DNA of 7,543 nt from Desulfobulbaceae bacterium (GCA_030599175.1 JAUVON010000126.1:1-7543), one strand, 5' to 3'. Positions 1 to 5,776 are shown, counted from the first letter of the stretch. Notes: generated by a model not told the origin, from the sequence alone. Numbers and translations: made by a program.

Positions 1-222
1 GGCCCAGCCAGCAGCAGTGAACCAGTTAATCTGAAAATTATCGTTTGATGCCCCGTGCCCCGGCTCGAGTTGCATAGTCTGGCGGATCCCTGTTGCAGTC
101 CACTTGCCGGTAAAAGTCAGATGATTGGGTTGCCTGGCGATCACACGCCATAGTCAACAGAGCTCCGAAGAAAACCAGCTACTCAAGCAATGACTAAAGG
201 GCAAACAGCGTAGACAATTCAT
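1..222 (-). pseudogene. Decayed lipoprotein-like gene, cut by the left window edge
   Basis: No intact reading frame exists, but pieces in different minus-strand frames join into one plausible protein. From about 178 down to 128 a frame reads LVFFGALLTMAC, a hydrophobic stretch ending in a lipobox-like LTMAC with the Cys codon at 143-145. One extra base in the CCC run near 127-129 moves the reading to NHLTFTGKWTATGIRQTMQL. One extra base near 43-45 moves it again to IIFRLTGSLLLAG, which runs off the window. A stop at 179-181 interrupts the frame upstream of the lipobox. An ATG at 220-222 with an AGGA-like site before it may be the original start. From memory, the GxWxATGxRQ...LTGSLLL pattern resembles a family of secreted proteins with no assigned function; this was not checked. 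It lies downstream of the DUF2092/GRPxTP pair. It could instead be an intact gene damaged by sequencing errors. Confidence 0.42.
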
Positions 223-349
223 ATTGATATATATCCTGCTCATGAAATTAGGAAACATTTCACTTGGCAACCTTGGTTTAATAGTTCATCCCCATGTTTG
301 TATTGTTCCTGAAAGTAACATCAATAATGTAAACATGATGGATCGTTCT

Positions 350-673
350 CTAGTCTACTTTCACTACCACGTACTGCCCATTGTAAGGTTGATAGTAAGT
401 ACCACCGCACTGATGCAAGAGGCCACCGTTGATAGTGACATTCGTGCAGCCACGTGGCAGTGTCGCTGCGTATACAGCAGTTCGACGGACAGTACGCCTT
501 CTTGTTCGGCGGGCTACTCCGGCATAACTCGCAGGAGTTAGCGGCCTGCCGATTCGTGCTTCAGCATTGTTGACTGTTTTTATCTGTTGTGGTAATGGGA
601 CATCGAATAGAAGCCCTGCCATAAGTATACTGCATCCGATGAATATGTTTCTCGTCCTGTTTCTTTTTGTCAT
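350..673 (-). CDS. Small exported basic protein with GRPLTP motif (107 aa), partner of the upstream DUF2092 gene
   Basis: Function unknown. The N-terminus has a basic start (KRNRTR), a hydrophobic stretch at residues 9-23 and a likely processing point after NNAEA (about residue 39). The mature part begins RIGRPLTPASYAGVARRT, continues into an Arg cluster (residues 55-64) and ends in a Tyr/Gly-rich tail with two cysteines (C76 and C89, in GCTN and QCGG), which could form one disulphide in the periplasm. The start codon overlaps the stop of the DUF2092 gene by one base (TAATG), and a purine-rich GAGGGGGAAGAG site lies inside the last DUF2092 codons, so translation is probably coupled. A shorter paralogue at 2819-3010 sits in the same position after the other DUF2092 copy and shares the GRPxTPxSxAGVARRT block. 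Position, export signal and conservation suggest a small accessory partner of DUF2092, but no biochemical role can be read from the sequence. Confidence 0.8.
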   Translation of the reverse strand: MTKRNRTRNIFIGCSILMAGLLFDVPLPQQIKTVNNAEARIGRPLTPASYAGVARRTRRRTVRRTAVYAATLPRGCTNVTINGGLLHQCGGTYYQPYNGQYVVVKVD

Positions 674-1545
674 TACTCTTCCCCCTCTATGACAAGATCT
701 CCCATCCTGTTCGTTTGAATTACTTCCAATCTTTTCGCCCCTTCTGGCACCTTAAAGTCAAAAAAACCGGATGCGATTTGAGGAGTGGTATTCCAATCTC
801 GGAACCTGATGGCATATTGCGGTGCTCCGGTCATCCATTTGGTGGTAATTACATACTTCATAGGCAATGGATCACCCTCAGCACGAACCCACAATTGCCA
901 GTCTACCTTGGCCTCTCGGAAGGTAAGGTAATGGCACTCAACATCGTTTACATACACCGTACCAAGATAGGCGCTGCTCACCACACTGTCAGAGAGTTCT
1001 TCAAAGGAGTCCGAATAAAAAAGGTCAACACCTGGTGTATCAAGACCGAGTTCATCTTGCAGGGTGTCAAAGGCAGTGTCGATGGTGCCAGAATTGTCTC
1101 TTTGAAAATATACATTGAGGTTCTTGCCGTGAAGCGTCAATAACTTGCCGTCAAATATAAGTTCCAGATCAGCAAAGGCTCCGTGGCGTTCAATATATAG
1201 GTTACCAGGTCGGTCAACAACAATCGACCCGGAACTACTTATTTGCAGTTTCTGGCCAGCAAGGTCGATAACCTCACTGTCAATATCGAAATTCACACTG
1301 AATGCAGGTAATCTTTTCAGGTAATCCGACATCGAGCGCAGAATCTTATCAGCTTCAGGATCAATACTTTCTTTACCATTTGCCGAACCAATGAAAACAC
1401 AGAGGAATACGACAAGGGTTGCAGCAAGAACATTCATTCTGCTGCCATACTTTCTCAATACAGCATCAGTACAATTTGAAAATTCCAGCAAATTCGATGT
1501 GAATTTTCTTTGCACCTTAGGGTCTTTTGTCGATTTTACATTCAT
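673..1545 (-). CDS. DUF2092 family exported protein, copy 1 (290 aa)
   Basis: Recognised as DUF2092 from the pattern EC-x5-FRE-x2-VDWQLW (from about residue 203), then KYVIT.K, APQYAIRF.DW and a FDFKVPEGA-like end. These blocks align with the second copy at 3007-3804. As I recall, DUF2092 proteins are periplasmic and related in fold to LolA/LolB, which bind hydrophobic ligands; the ligand here is unknown. I chose the ATG at 1545, with AAGGTG six bases upstream, over a GTG three codons earlier. That start puts about 36 mostly hydrophilic residues ahead of the hydrophobic segment (about residues 39-54, ending SANG). A second ATG at 1437 would give a normal signal peptide but has only a weak ribosome site, so the true start is uncertain. 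The gene overlaps the small GRPLTP gene downstream. It lies 235 bases after the barrel gene and may have its own promoter. Confidence 0.85.
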   Translation of the reverse strand: MNVKSTKDPKVQRKFTSNLLEFSNCTDAVLRKYGSRMNVLAATLVVFLCVFIGSANGKESIDPEADKILRSMSDYLKRLPAFSVNFDIDSEVIDLAGQKLQISSSGSIVVDRPGNLYIERHGAFADLELIFDGKLLTLHGKNLNVYFQRDNSGTIDTAFDTLQDELGLDTPGVDLFYSDSFEELSDSVVSSAYLGTVYVNDVECHYLTFREAKVDWQLWVRAEGDPLPMKYVITTKWMTGAPQYAIRFRDWNTTPQIASGFFDFKVPEGAKRLEVIQTNRMGDLVIEGEE

Positions 1546-1584
1546 ATTGATCACCTTTTATTGTGAATTGTCTGTGCTTGATAA

Positions 1585-1610
1585 GGGTTACCTTCTCTCA
1601 GGGGGAACCC
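1585..1610 (-). promoter_or_regulatory. Possible stem-loop in the leader of DUF2092 copy 1
   Basis: GGGTT and AACCC face each other across 16 bases. An extra CC/GG pair inside the stem is possible with one bulged base. It lies about 40 bases upstream of the chosen start and has no T-run, so it is not an intrinsic terminator. It could be a leader structure or chance. The rest of the 235-base gap (1546-1780) shows no clear coding sequence and no strong terminator for the barrel gene upstream. Confidence 0.22.
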
Positions 1611-1780
1611 AAGTGGATAGACAGGATTTAACATCAGCGAATCCGCACTTGAGTCATTAGCCATGCCCCTTGTAGTGCCAGCATTCGAGAGACAGGCTAA
1701 AAATATTGCCAACGGGTTTTTGCTATTTCGTCAGCTGTGAACGGCAATTGTGCTGCACCAGAAAAGACTAAGAGAAATAC

Positions 1781-2530
1781 TTAAAACTGAAAAGCAAGTC
1801 CAAACAAAGGTCCATGGGTAATCGTGTCATATGCGAACCGGTCTAGATCCCCAACGTTTCCGGTGCTATAATCGACTGATAATGCACGGTATTGAAATAC
1901 CAGTGACAAATAGTCGGTTGCATCCCACATAAGTCCACCCTGCAGGTTCCAGGTAAAATCAGAACCAATGCCAAAACCTCCGATATCACCCTTGAGAATC
2001 ACATGCCAGCTATCTGAAATTTGTGGCATCCAGCGAAGACCAACCACCGGATCGACCCAGTCCGCAGTGTTCTCGACAACTTTCAAGCCATTGACTTTAA
2101 GCTCAACATCGATATCCCACCAGCGGATCCCCCCATAAAAATCAAGTGGTCCCTTATCTGTAGACACCCGATAGATAGCATATCCTTCAAAAATACCCTG
2201 ATAAATGTCAGCATCTAAACTGCCCCTACCTGGGGCAGAGGCCCCACCACTCAAGTCCATGAAGTTATACGCCATGCTGAGTCCGTAACCGGATTTATGG
2301 TGTGCTTCGACCTGAATCATTGCACCGAGTTCAAGGTTTTCGATGATGTCCTTTGGGCCGACATCTATATCTGCTCCTTCAACTCTGCCAACCGAAGCAT
2401 CACCATCGATGCTTGGAACCAGCGCATAAGGAGCAATAATGAAATCCCAGTTATCTGCAGCAATGCCTAAGCCCGGAGAGATGAGAAACAATACAAGAAA
2501 TACAACGATGGCTTTTAATAAATTTATCAT
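1781..2530 (-). CDS. Outer-membrane beta-barrel protein (249 aa)
   Basis: The N-terminus is a Sec signal peptide with hydrophobic core at residues 7-17 and cleavage near GIAA-DNW (about residue 25). The mature protein starts WDFIIAPYALVPSIDGD and continues with alternating amphipathic strands such as GAMIQVEAHH, YGLSMAYNFMDLSG, LDFYGGIRWWDIDVEL, WVDPVVGLRW, GDIGGFGIGSDFTWNLQGG and LSLVFQYRALSVDY. It ends GLAFQF, a terminal aromatic typical of substrates of the BAM assembly machine. The set 'GGIRWWD...WVDPVVGLR...GDIGGFGIGSDFTW...YRALSVDY...GP' matches a widespread family of small barrels (roughly 8-10 strands expected) without a proven function. I chose the ATG at 2530 over a TTG two codons upstream because GAG sits six bases before it. 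The gene stands alone between the two DUF2092 modules, with a stem-loop directly upstream. A role as outer-membrane partner of the periplasmic proteins is inference. Confidence 0.86.
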   Translation of the reverse strand: MINLLKAIVVFLVLFLISPGLGIAADNWDFIIAPYALVPSIDGDASVGRVEGADIDVGPKDIIENLELGAMIQVEAHHKSGYGLSMAYNFMDLSGGASAPGRGSLDADIYQGIFEGYAIYRVSTDKGPLDFYGGIRWWDIDVELKVNGLKVVENTADWVDPVVGLRWMPQISDSWHVILKGDIGGFGIGSDFTWNLQGGLMWDATDYLSLVFQYRALSVDYSTGNVGDLDRFAYDTITHGPLFGLAFQF

Positions 2531-2548
2531 AGTCAACTCAGCTTGATT

Positions 2549-2587
2549 TACAGAAAAGTAGCTAAAACGATAAGCTACCTTTCTGTA
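2549..2587 (-). promoter_or_regulatory. 15-bp stem-loop or operator upstream of the barrel gene
   Basis: On the minus strand the arms TACAGAAAGGTAGCT and AGCTACTTTTCTGTA are complementary over 15 positions with one G-T pair, around a 9-base loop. The element ends about 18 bases before the ATG at 2530, so it probably lies in the mRNA leader. No T-run follows on the minus strand, so it is not a terminator of minus-strand transcription. It could be a dimeric repressor site, a leader hairpin controlling initiation, or an mRNA-stabilising structure. Confidence 0.5.
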
Positions 2588-2637
2588 TAGTTGGAAAAAT
2601 AGCGGTGGAAGATCTCCTCATTTCACCAGCCTTTGGG

Positions 2638-2690
2638 ATTATATCCAACATATGTATAATGATACTCAGTGATATCTGATCAATTGTTAC
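2638..2690 (-). promoter_or_regulatory. Candidate promoter region of the barrel gene with a CAATTGATCA site
   Basis: The minus strand carries a perfect TATAAT at 2638-2643, without a good -35 at the usual spacing. A second choice is TTGATC at 2678-2683 followed after 17 bases by ATTATA (2655-2660). The TTGATC is part of CAATTGATCA, which resembles the CAATTTGATCA arm upstream of the DUF1254 gene (7452-7464). The A+T-rich gap between the SYLF-like remnant and the barrel gene is where a promoter would be expected, but the exact choice is weak. Confidence 0.28.
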
Positions 2691-2710
2691 TGGAATAATC
2701 AGTTGGTTTT

Positions 2711-2818
2711 TTACTTAACATCAAGCTTTTTGAAACTCGAACCTTCCCAGGAAAGATCCGCCATCAGACCCTTTTCACCAAAGATGAAGGAGATAATGTC
2801 TCTCTTGTAGATCTTGAC
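2711..2818 (-). pseudogene. Orphan C-terminal fragment resembling a SYLF/Ysc84-type protein
   Basis: Directly after the TGA of the 63-aa GRPVTP gene, and in the same frame, 35 more sense codons follow before TAA (2711-2713). They read VKIYKRDIISFIFG then EKGLMADLSWEGSSFKKLDVK. This has the look of a real protein end. From memory it matches the C-terminus of SYLF (Ysc84) lipid-binding proteins, where a '...GLxAxxSxEGSxxKK' block is typical; this was not verified. No start codon or ribosome site precedes it. The simplest reading is that a deletion joined the 5' part of a GRPxTP gene to the 3' end of a SYLF-type gene, with a stop codon at or next to the junction. Alternatively TGA readthrough would give a 99-residue chimera. 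Confidence 0.5.
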
Positions 2819-3010
2819 TCAGTTCCGCCTCGATGTACGCCGTGCCACACCGGCAACGCTAACAGGTGTTACCGGCCGCCCGACTCTGGCTTCAGCATTA
2901 GAGACGAAGCTCTCCACGCCAGGGATTGAAAGGCGCTCTCCGAGTTCGAACCCAATAATGCAGGTGATTCCAGCCAGTAGTAAGAAAGTAAGTTTTTTCA
3001 ACGTAATCAT
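2819..3010 (-). CDS. Short exported GRPVTP-motif protein (63 aa), probably truncated
   Basis: Function unknown. A signal peptide (KKLTFLLLAGITCIIGF) leads to SNAEA, a likely cleavage point at about residue 41, then RVGRPVTPVSVAGVARRTSRRN and the stop. The block GRPxTPxSxAGVARRT is shared with the 107-aa paralogue at 350-673, but the Arg-rich stretch and the two-cysteine tail of that protein are missing. The mature product would be only about 22 residues and strongly basic. The start overlaps the DUF2092 stop as ATGA, and a perfect GGAGG lies six bases upstream, so translational coupling is likely. The open frame resumes after the stop with an unrelated protein end (2711-2818), which supports truncation by recombination. 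It may still be expressed as a short peptide. Confidence 0.72.
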   Translation of the reverse strand: MITLKKLTFLLLAGITCIIGFELGERLSIPGVESFVSNAEARVGRPVTPVSVAGVARRTSRRN

Positions 3011-3804
3011 TGTGCACCTCCACTTGTGAAATTCTCCGGCATATCAGCCATCTCGGCAACATCCTTCAGGTCAGCTTTTTTGGCCTTTGTTGAGTTTTTG
3101 AAGCTGAAATCGTCAGCAGCGACATCGTTTCCGGTTTTCCAGTCACTGATCTGGATGCTGTATTGGGGTCCATTGGCAATGTGCTTCGAGGTTATGACAT
3201 ATCGGCAGGGATAGGGATTATCTCCCTGGGCGATCCAGATTTGCCAATCGACCTCTTTGGTTCGAAACGCAAAGTGATCGCACTCAGTACCGCCGATCAC
3301 ACCGCTGCCAATGTCTTTTACATCGATCACCTCGGACATCAACTCATCGTGAACATTCGTCATAAGCAAATCTGCGGCAGGAAGGGGCCTGTTGTATGTG
3401 TTGTGTAACTCGTCAATGAGATGGTCAATTGTTCCAGGGATGTCGATCTGGACGTAGACGTTGGTGTTCTTGCCCAACATTGTCAGCGTCTTCGCGTCAA
3501 AAATCATCTCGATATCGGCAAAACCGCCGGCACGGGTGGCACGCAGTTTGTCCGGCCGATTCAGAGTAACTGTGCCCGAACTTGCCAGAGCCAGTCTCTG
3601 ATGATCTACCGTAACGACATCAAGGGAAGCATCGTAAGCGAACGAAATGGCCTTCTGTGATGCCATGTAATCCGACATGGCCTTGACAAGCTTCCTGGCG
3701 TCTGCCTCATCAGCTCTCGCTCCTGCCGGGTTGTACAATCCTAGTATCAATATTAGAGCTGTCATGCATCCAATCATTGCGACATGCATTTTTTTGTTGA
3801 ACAT
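3007..3804 (-). CDS. DUF2092 family exported protein, copy 2 (265 aa)
   Basis: Paralogue of the protein at 673-1545. Shared landmarks include DxxAxKLVKAMSDYM (ADKILRSMSDYL in copy 1), SSGTVTLNRPDKLRATR, ADIEMIFDAKTLTMLGKNTN, PGTIDHLIDEL, then GTECDHFAF...VDWQIW (Cys at about residue 175), RYVITSK, GPQYSIQISDW and FSFKNSTKAKK. The signal peptide is clear (hydrophobic residues 8-24, cleavage near AGARA, about residue 31), so the protein acts in the periplasm or envelope. As for copy 1, a LolA/LolB-like ligand-binding fold is expected from family knowledge. The start has AGGAGG nine bases upstream. It follows the 76-aa gene after 29 bases and overlaps the 63-aa gene. Its first 21 residues are strikingly like those of the Arg/Asp-rich protein at 4110-4406 (14 identities), although the mature proteins are unrelated. 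Confidence 0.88.
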   Translation of the reverse strand: MFNKKMHVAMIGCMTALILILGLYNPAGARADEADARKLVKAMSDYMASQKAISFAYDASLDVVTVDHQRLALASSGTVTLNRPDKLRATRAGGFADIEMIFDAKTLTMLGKNTNVYVQIDIPGTIDHLIDELHNTYNRPLPAADLLMTNVHDELMSEVIDVKDIGSGVIGGTECDHFAFRTKEVDWQIWIAQGDNPYPCRYVITSKHIANGPQYSIQISDWKTGNDVAADDFSFKNSTKAKKADLKDVAEMADMPENFTSGGAQ

Positions 3805-3833
3805 AGTTTTGTTACCTCCTAATTAGTTATAGA

Positions 3834-4064
3834 CTATTCAGATTCTCGCCCTACACTGAACGAGACTTTTGGGGGGATGCTATTCTCTACTTCAATACCG
3901 CTAATGCGATAATCACTTCCTTTCTCTTTCAAAATCTCATTGACCCTGTCTTGTTTATTGACCGCCCGGACAATAGCATTGACAATTAGATCATCACCTG
4001 CTAAATCGCCGACTTTCTCCACAGCCTGTCCAGAGATCTCTCTCGCTTTGTAGATCAAAGTCAT
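3834..4064 (-). CDS. Small cytoplasmic-looking protein of unknown function (76 aa)
   Basis: I do not recognise a named family. The sequence starts MTLIYKAREISGQAVEKVGDLAGDD, a probably helical, amphipathic first half, passes through IVNAIVRAVNKQDRVNEILKEKG, and ends in a strand-like half with SDYRISGIEVENSIPPKVSFSVGR. It has no signal peptide or membrane segment, making it the only product of the cluster likely to stay in the cytoplasm. I chose the ATG at 4064: GGAG lies six bases before it, whereas the ATG four codons upstream (4076) has no ribosome site and that codon itself supplies part of the GGAG. It lies 45 bases after the Arg/Asp-rich gene and 29 bases before DUF2092 copy 2, probably in one transcript. 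A structural or regulatory role for the neighbouring envelope proteins is possible, without direct evidence. Confidence 0.7.
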   Translation of the reverse strand: MTLIYKAREISGQAVEKVGDLAGDDLIVNAIVRAVNKQDRVNEILKEKGSDYRISGIEVENSIPPKVSFSVGRESE

Positions 4065-4109
4065 CAATCTCTCCATTTACTTAAAGTTTATTGGTACAAT
4101 CTTGGCGGC

Positions 4110-4406
4110 CTAATCTCGCCGATCTTGCCTGTCATCAACCCTGTCATCAGCACGGTCGACGGTATCGCTACGCTCATCTTGTCGATTGTCAGAACGGCAG
4201 TCCGCTCCCTCACCAGTGCAGTCTCTGCGTTCTTCCCGGGTATCCTGTTTGTCATCCACACGGTCGTTTGTATTCTGCCGAGTATCAACTCTTCGCTCAA
4301 CGCGATTATCAACTCTGGCAGCGAATATTGTCGCGGAACTGGACAGAATCAGGCATAGGGCTGTTATGCAGCAAATAAACGCAGCATGTATCTTCTTATT
4401 AGACAT
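4110..4406 (-). CDS. Exported Arg/Asp-rich low-complexity protein (98 aa)
   Basis: A normal signal peptide (MSNKKIHAAFICCITALCLIL, cleavage near IFA at about residue 29) precedes a mature part made almost wholly of Arg, Asp, Glu, Gln, Asn and Val. Imperfect repeats are visible: RVDNRVERRVDTRQ, DRVDDKQDTREERRD and, at the end, DRVDDRQDRRD. A CTGEGADC segment in the middle supplies two cysteines six residues apart that could form a disulphide or bind a metal. The many charges, with acidic and basic residues alternating, predict disorder or a long charged helix or coiled coil. Function is unknown; I know of exported RD-repeat proteins only as uncharacterised. The start has AAGGAG nine bases upstream. 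It follows the frameshifted ORF by 29 bases and precedes the 76-aa gene by 45, consistent with an operon. The reading frame is open and has a good start, so the biased composition is not a reason to dismiss it. Confidence 0.76.
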   Translation of the reverse strand: MSNKKIHAAFICCITALCLILSSSATIFAARVDNRVERRVDTRQNTNDRVDDKQDTREERRDCTGEGADCRSDNRQDERSDTVDRADDRVDDRQDRRD

Positions 4407-4435
4407 GATTTTTGTCTCCTTATTTTTTGTTATGG

Positions 4436-4716
4436 CTAAAATAGCCTCTTTGGTTTCCAGGCAACTAGCAGTTCAGTAATTGCGTCGCGTCCCAATCGAT
4501 CTTCTTCAAAGAGGTACAAATCCGGATCTCTTTTCAAATAATCATCGATGACGGTGAGGCGAATGAACGAGCCTTTGATGAAATGGTATATCAGGTGTGC
4601 ATTTCAAGAATTTCATGTCGCTCCTCTTCGGGCGTTTGATTATTTCCTAAAAACCCTGTTAATAAAAAGACAGAACAGATAACTATGAGGGTTGTAGATA
4701 TTTTTATATTCTTCAT
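4436..4716 (-). pseudogene. Small exported protein gene split by one frameshift (93 codons if restored)
   Basis: A strong ribosome site (AAGGAG, seven bases before the ATG at 4716) opens a frame with a hydrophobic leader, MKNIKISTTLIVICSVFLL, then TGFLGNNQTPEEERHEILE. That frame stops at 4591-4593 after 41 aa. One frame over, the text continues as a convincing protein: NAHLIYHFIKGSFIRLTVID, then DYLKRDPDLYLFEEDRLGRD, then AITELLVAWKPKRLF, ending at the TAG at 4436-4438. Adding a single A in the AAA run near 4600-4605 joins both parts into one 93-residue protein. I do not recognise the family. The second part is acidic and probably helical. The spacing of 29 bases to the next gene fits the operon. 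Either this is a recent pseudogene, a one-base sequencing error, or, less likely, a programmed shift, since no classical slippery heptamer is visible. Confidence 0.6.
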
Positions 4717-4737
4717 TGATTAACTCCTTTGAGTCAT

Positions 4738-4754
4738 AATGAATAAGATTCATT
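4738..4754. repeat. Perfect 7-bp inverted repeat upstream of the small-gene operon
   Basis: AATGAAT and ATTCATT face each other around a 3-base loop, ending about 22 bases before the ATG at 4716. It lies in the 100-base gap after the 291-aa barrel gene. No T-run follows, so it is not an intrinsic terminator. It may be a short operator or a leader hairpin; in such A+T-rich sequence it may also be chance. Confidence 0.3.
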
Positions 4755-4816
4755 TATATATGCAGTTAATCCTCGATCCTGTTGAGATCTTCATGCGATC
4801 AAGATGTCAATCTTTC

Positions 4817-5692
4817 TCACTTGGCGAAGACGTTTTCGACCACGGGGGCAATGTTGAAACCCACCATCCATTCCGGTGCGATCGCATCCGGACGTTCCAC
4901 ATAGTAATTCAGGTCCAGGGATAGTTTCCAGGGCCGACCATTGATGATAAAGGTTTTTCCTACCGTGAGGTGCAGGGGAACTGTCCACGCCTCTGATTCG
5001 TGGTTGTAGGTGATTATCGGCATGCTCCCGACATTCCAGGCGTTGCCGGGGAGGAAGGTAGCGAAGAGCTGTATGGCCGTCAGGCTTATATCCGCATCGT
5101 CCCGGCGCAGGTAGGGCCGTTCGGGACTCGATTCAGCATCACCGGCAATGTCCCACTGATGGTTGGCGAAAATACCCAGAACGGAATTTTCGGTAATGAG
5201 ACCAAGCTGAAAACCGGGCCCCAAAGCCCACACTTCGCTCCCCAGTTTGTCATGAGCCGTGGGAAAGAGTGCCGAGAATCCTAAGCTCCAAAGAAACCCA
5301 TTTTCAAGGGTTGTACCGTACTGCACGTCCAGCGTGATATCCCCCAGACCGCTCTTGGAGCCCAGTCGCCGACTACTGATGTCGTAGATCGGTTGATCAA
5401 AGACGTACGGCACGCCGGGACGGACCCAGACCGTTTTTCCATTTTCCAGGGGGAATGGAAGTGTGGGCTGGAAAAAGAGCTTTACCATGTCTTGATCATC
5501 CGCAAGCGGCAGGTCTCCGTCAAAGCTGAAATACTGAGTCTGGAACTTCATGCTGGCGAGCGCCGTGTTTGGATTGGCCAGTTCCTTGGCAATTTCCTCT
5601 TTTGACGGGGTGCTGCTCTCCGCCGCGACGAGCGGAGCCAAACCAACAGTGAGTGCAAGCACGCCGACTATGTTTTTTATGATTTTTTTCAT
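4817..5692 (-). CDS. Exported beta-barrel protein of the family often mislabelled 'neuromedin U' (291 aa)
   Basis: A Sec signal peptide (KKIIKNIVGVLALTVGLAPLVAA, cleavage about residue 24) precedes the family's landmarks in order: KELANPNTALASMKFQTQY, FDGDLPLADDQD, FFQPTLPFPL, VRPGVPYVFDQPIYD, SGLGDITLDVQYG, WALGPGFQLG, NHQWDIAGD, TYNHESEAWTVPL, GKTFIINGRPWKLSLDLNYY and VERPDAIAPEWMVGFNIAPVV. Databases often call this family 'neuromedin U' or 'transporter'; the first name is a spurious transfer from a vertebrate hormone. The strand pattern, length and export signal indicate an outer-membrane barrel, probably a pore, with an unknown substrate. The start at 5692 has a GAGAG-like ribosome site. 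It lies 114 bases downstream of the DUF1254 gene but behind that gene's terminator, so it probably has its own promoter or relies on readthrough. Co-location with DUF1254 and DUF2092 suggests a shared envelope role. Confidence 0.87.
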   Translation of the reverse strand: MKKIIKNIVGVLALTVGLAPLVAAESSTPSKEEIAKELANPNTALASMKFQTQYFSFDGDLPLADDQDMVKLFFQPTLPFPLENGKTVWVRPGVPYVFDQPIYDISSRRLGSKSGLGDITLDVQYGTTLENGFLWSLGFSALFPTAHDKLGSEVWALGPGFQLGLITENSVLGIFANHQWDIAGDAESSPERPYLRRDDADISLTAIQLFATFLPGNAWNVGSMPIITYNHESEAWTVPLHLTVGKTFIINGRPWKLSLDLNYYVERPDAIAPEWMVGFNIAPVVENVFAK

Positions 5693-5739
5693 ATATCTCT
5701 CACTTATCTCAGAGCCTCAAAAACTTTCTGCTCTTTTTG

Positions 5740-5776
5740 AAAAACCTGGATGGGGCAGATGTAGCCGCCACCCAGG
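5740..5776 (-). terminator. Rho-independent terminator of the DUF1254/1214 gene
   Basis: On the minus strand CCTGGGTGG pairs with CCATCCAGG (nine pairs, one G-U). After one bulged C, GGC pairs with GCC around the loop TACATCT. TTTTT follows directly. The hairpin begins about 30 bases after the TAG of the DUF1254/1214 gene. It separates that gene from the 291-aa barrel gene, although partial readthrough is possible. Confidence 0.86.

Noticed and set aside
667..1143. + strand open frame of 158 codons opposite DUF2092 copy 1
   Set aside because: Antisense shadow; the minus-strand frame has the family motifs and coupling.
1735..1780. Terminator after the barrel gene (ATTGCC...GGCAAT followed by ATTTTT)
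   Set aside because: The six-base stem encloses more than 30 bases, too loose for an intrinsic terminator.
4088..4312. Minus-strand frame of 74 codons overlapping the Arg/Asp-rich gene
   Set aside because: It has no signal peptide or good ribosome site, and it is a frame-shifted reading of the repetitive R/D codons.
3834..4406. Arg/Asp-rich gene plus 76-aa gene as a toxin-antitoxin pair
   Set aside because: The first protein has an export signal and neither has DNA-binding or nuclease features; small size and adjacency alone are not enough.
4817..5692. Literal 'neuromedin U' identity
   Set aside because: Neuromedin U is a vertebrate peptide hormone; the label on this bacterial barrel family is an annotation error.
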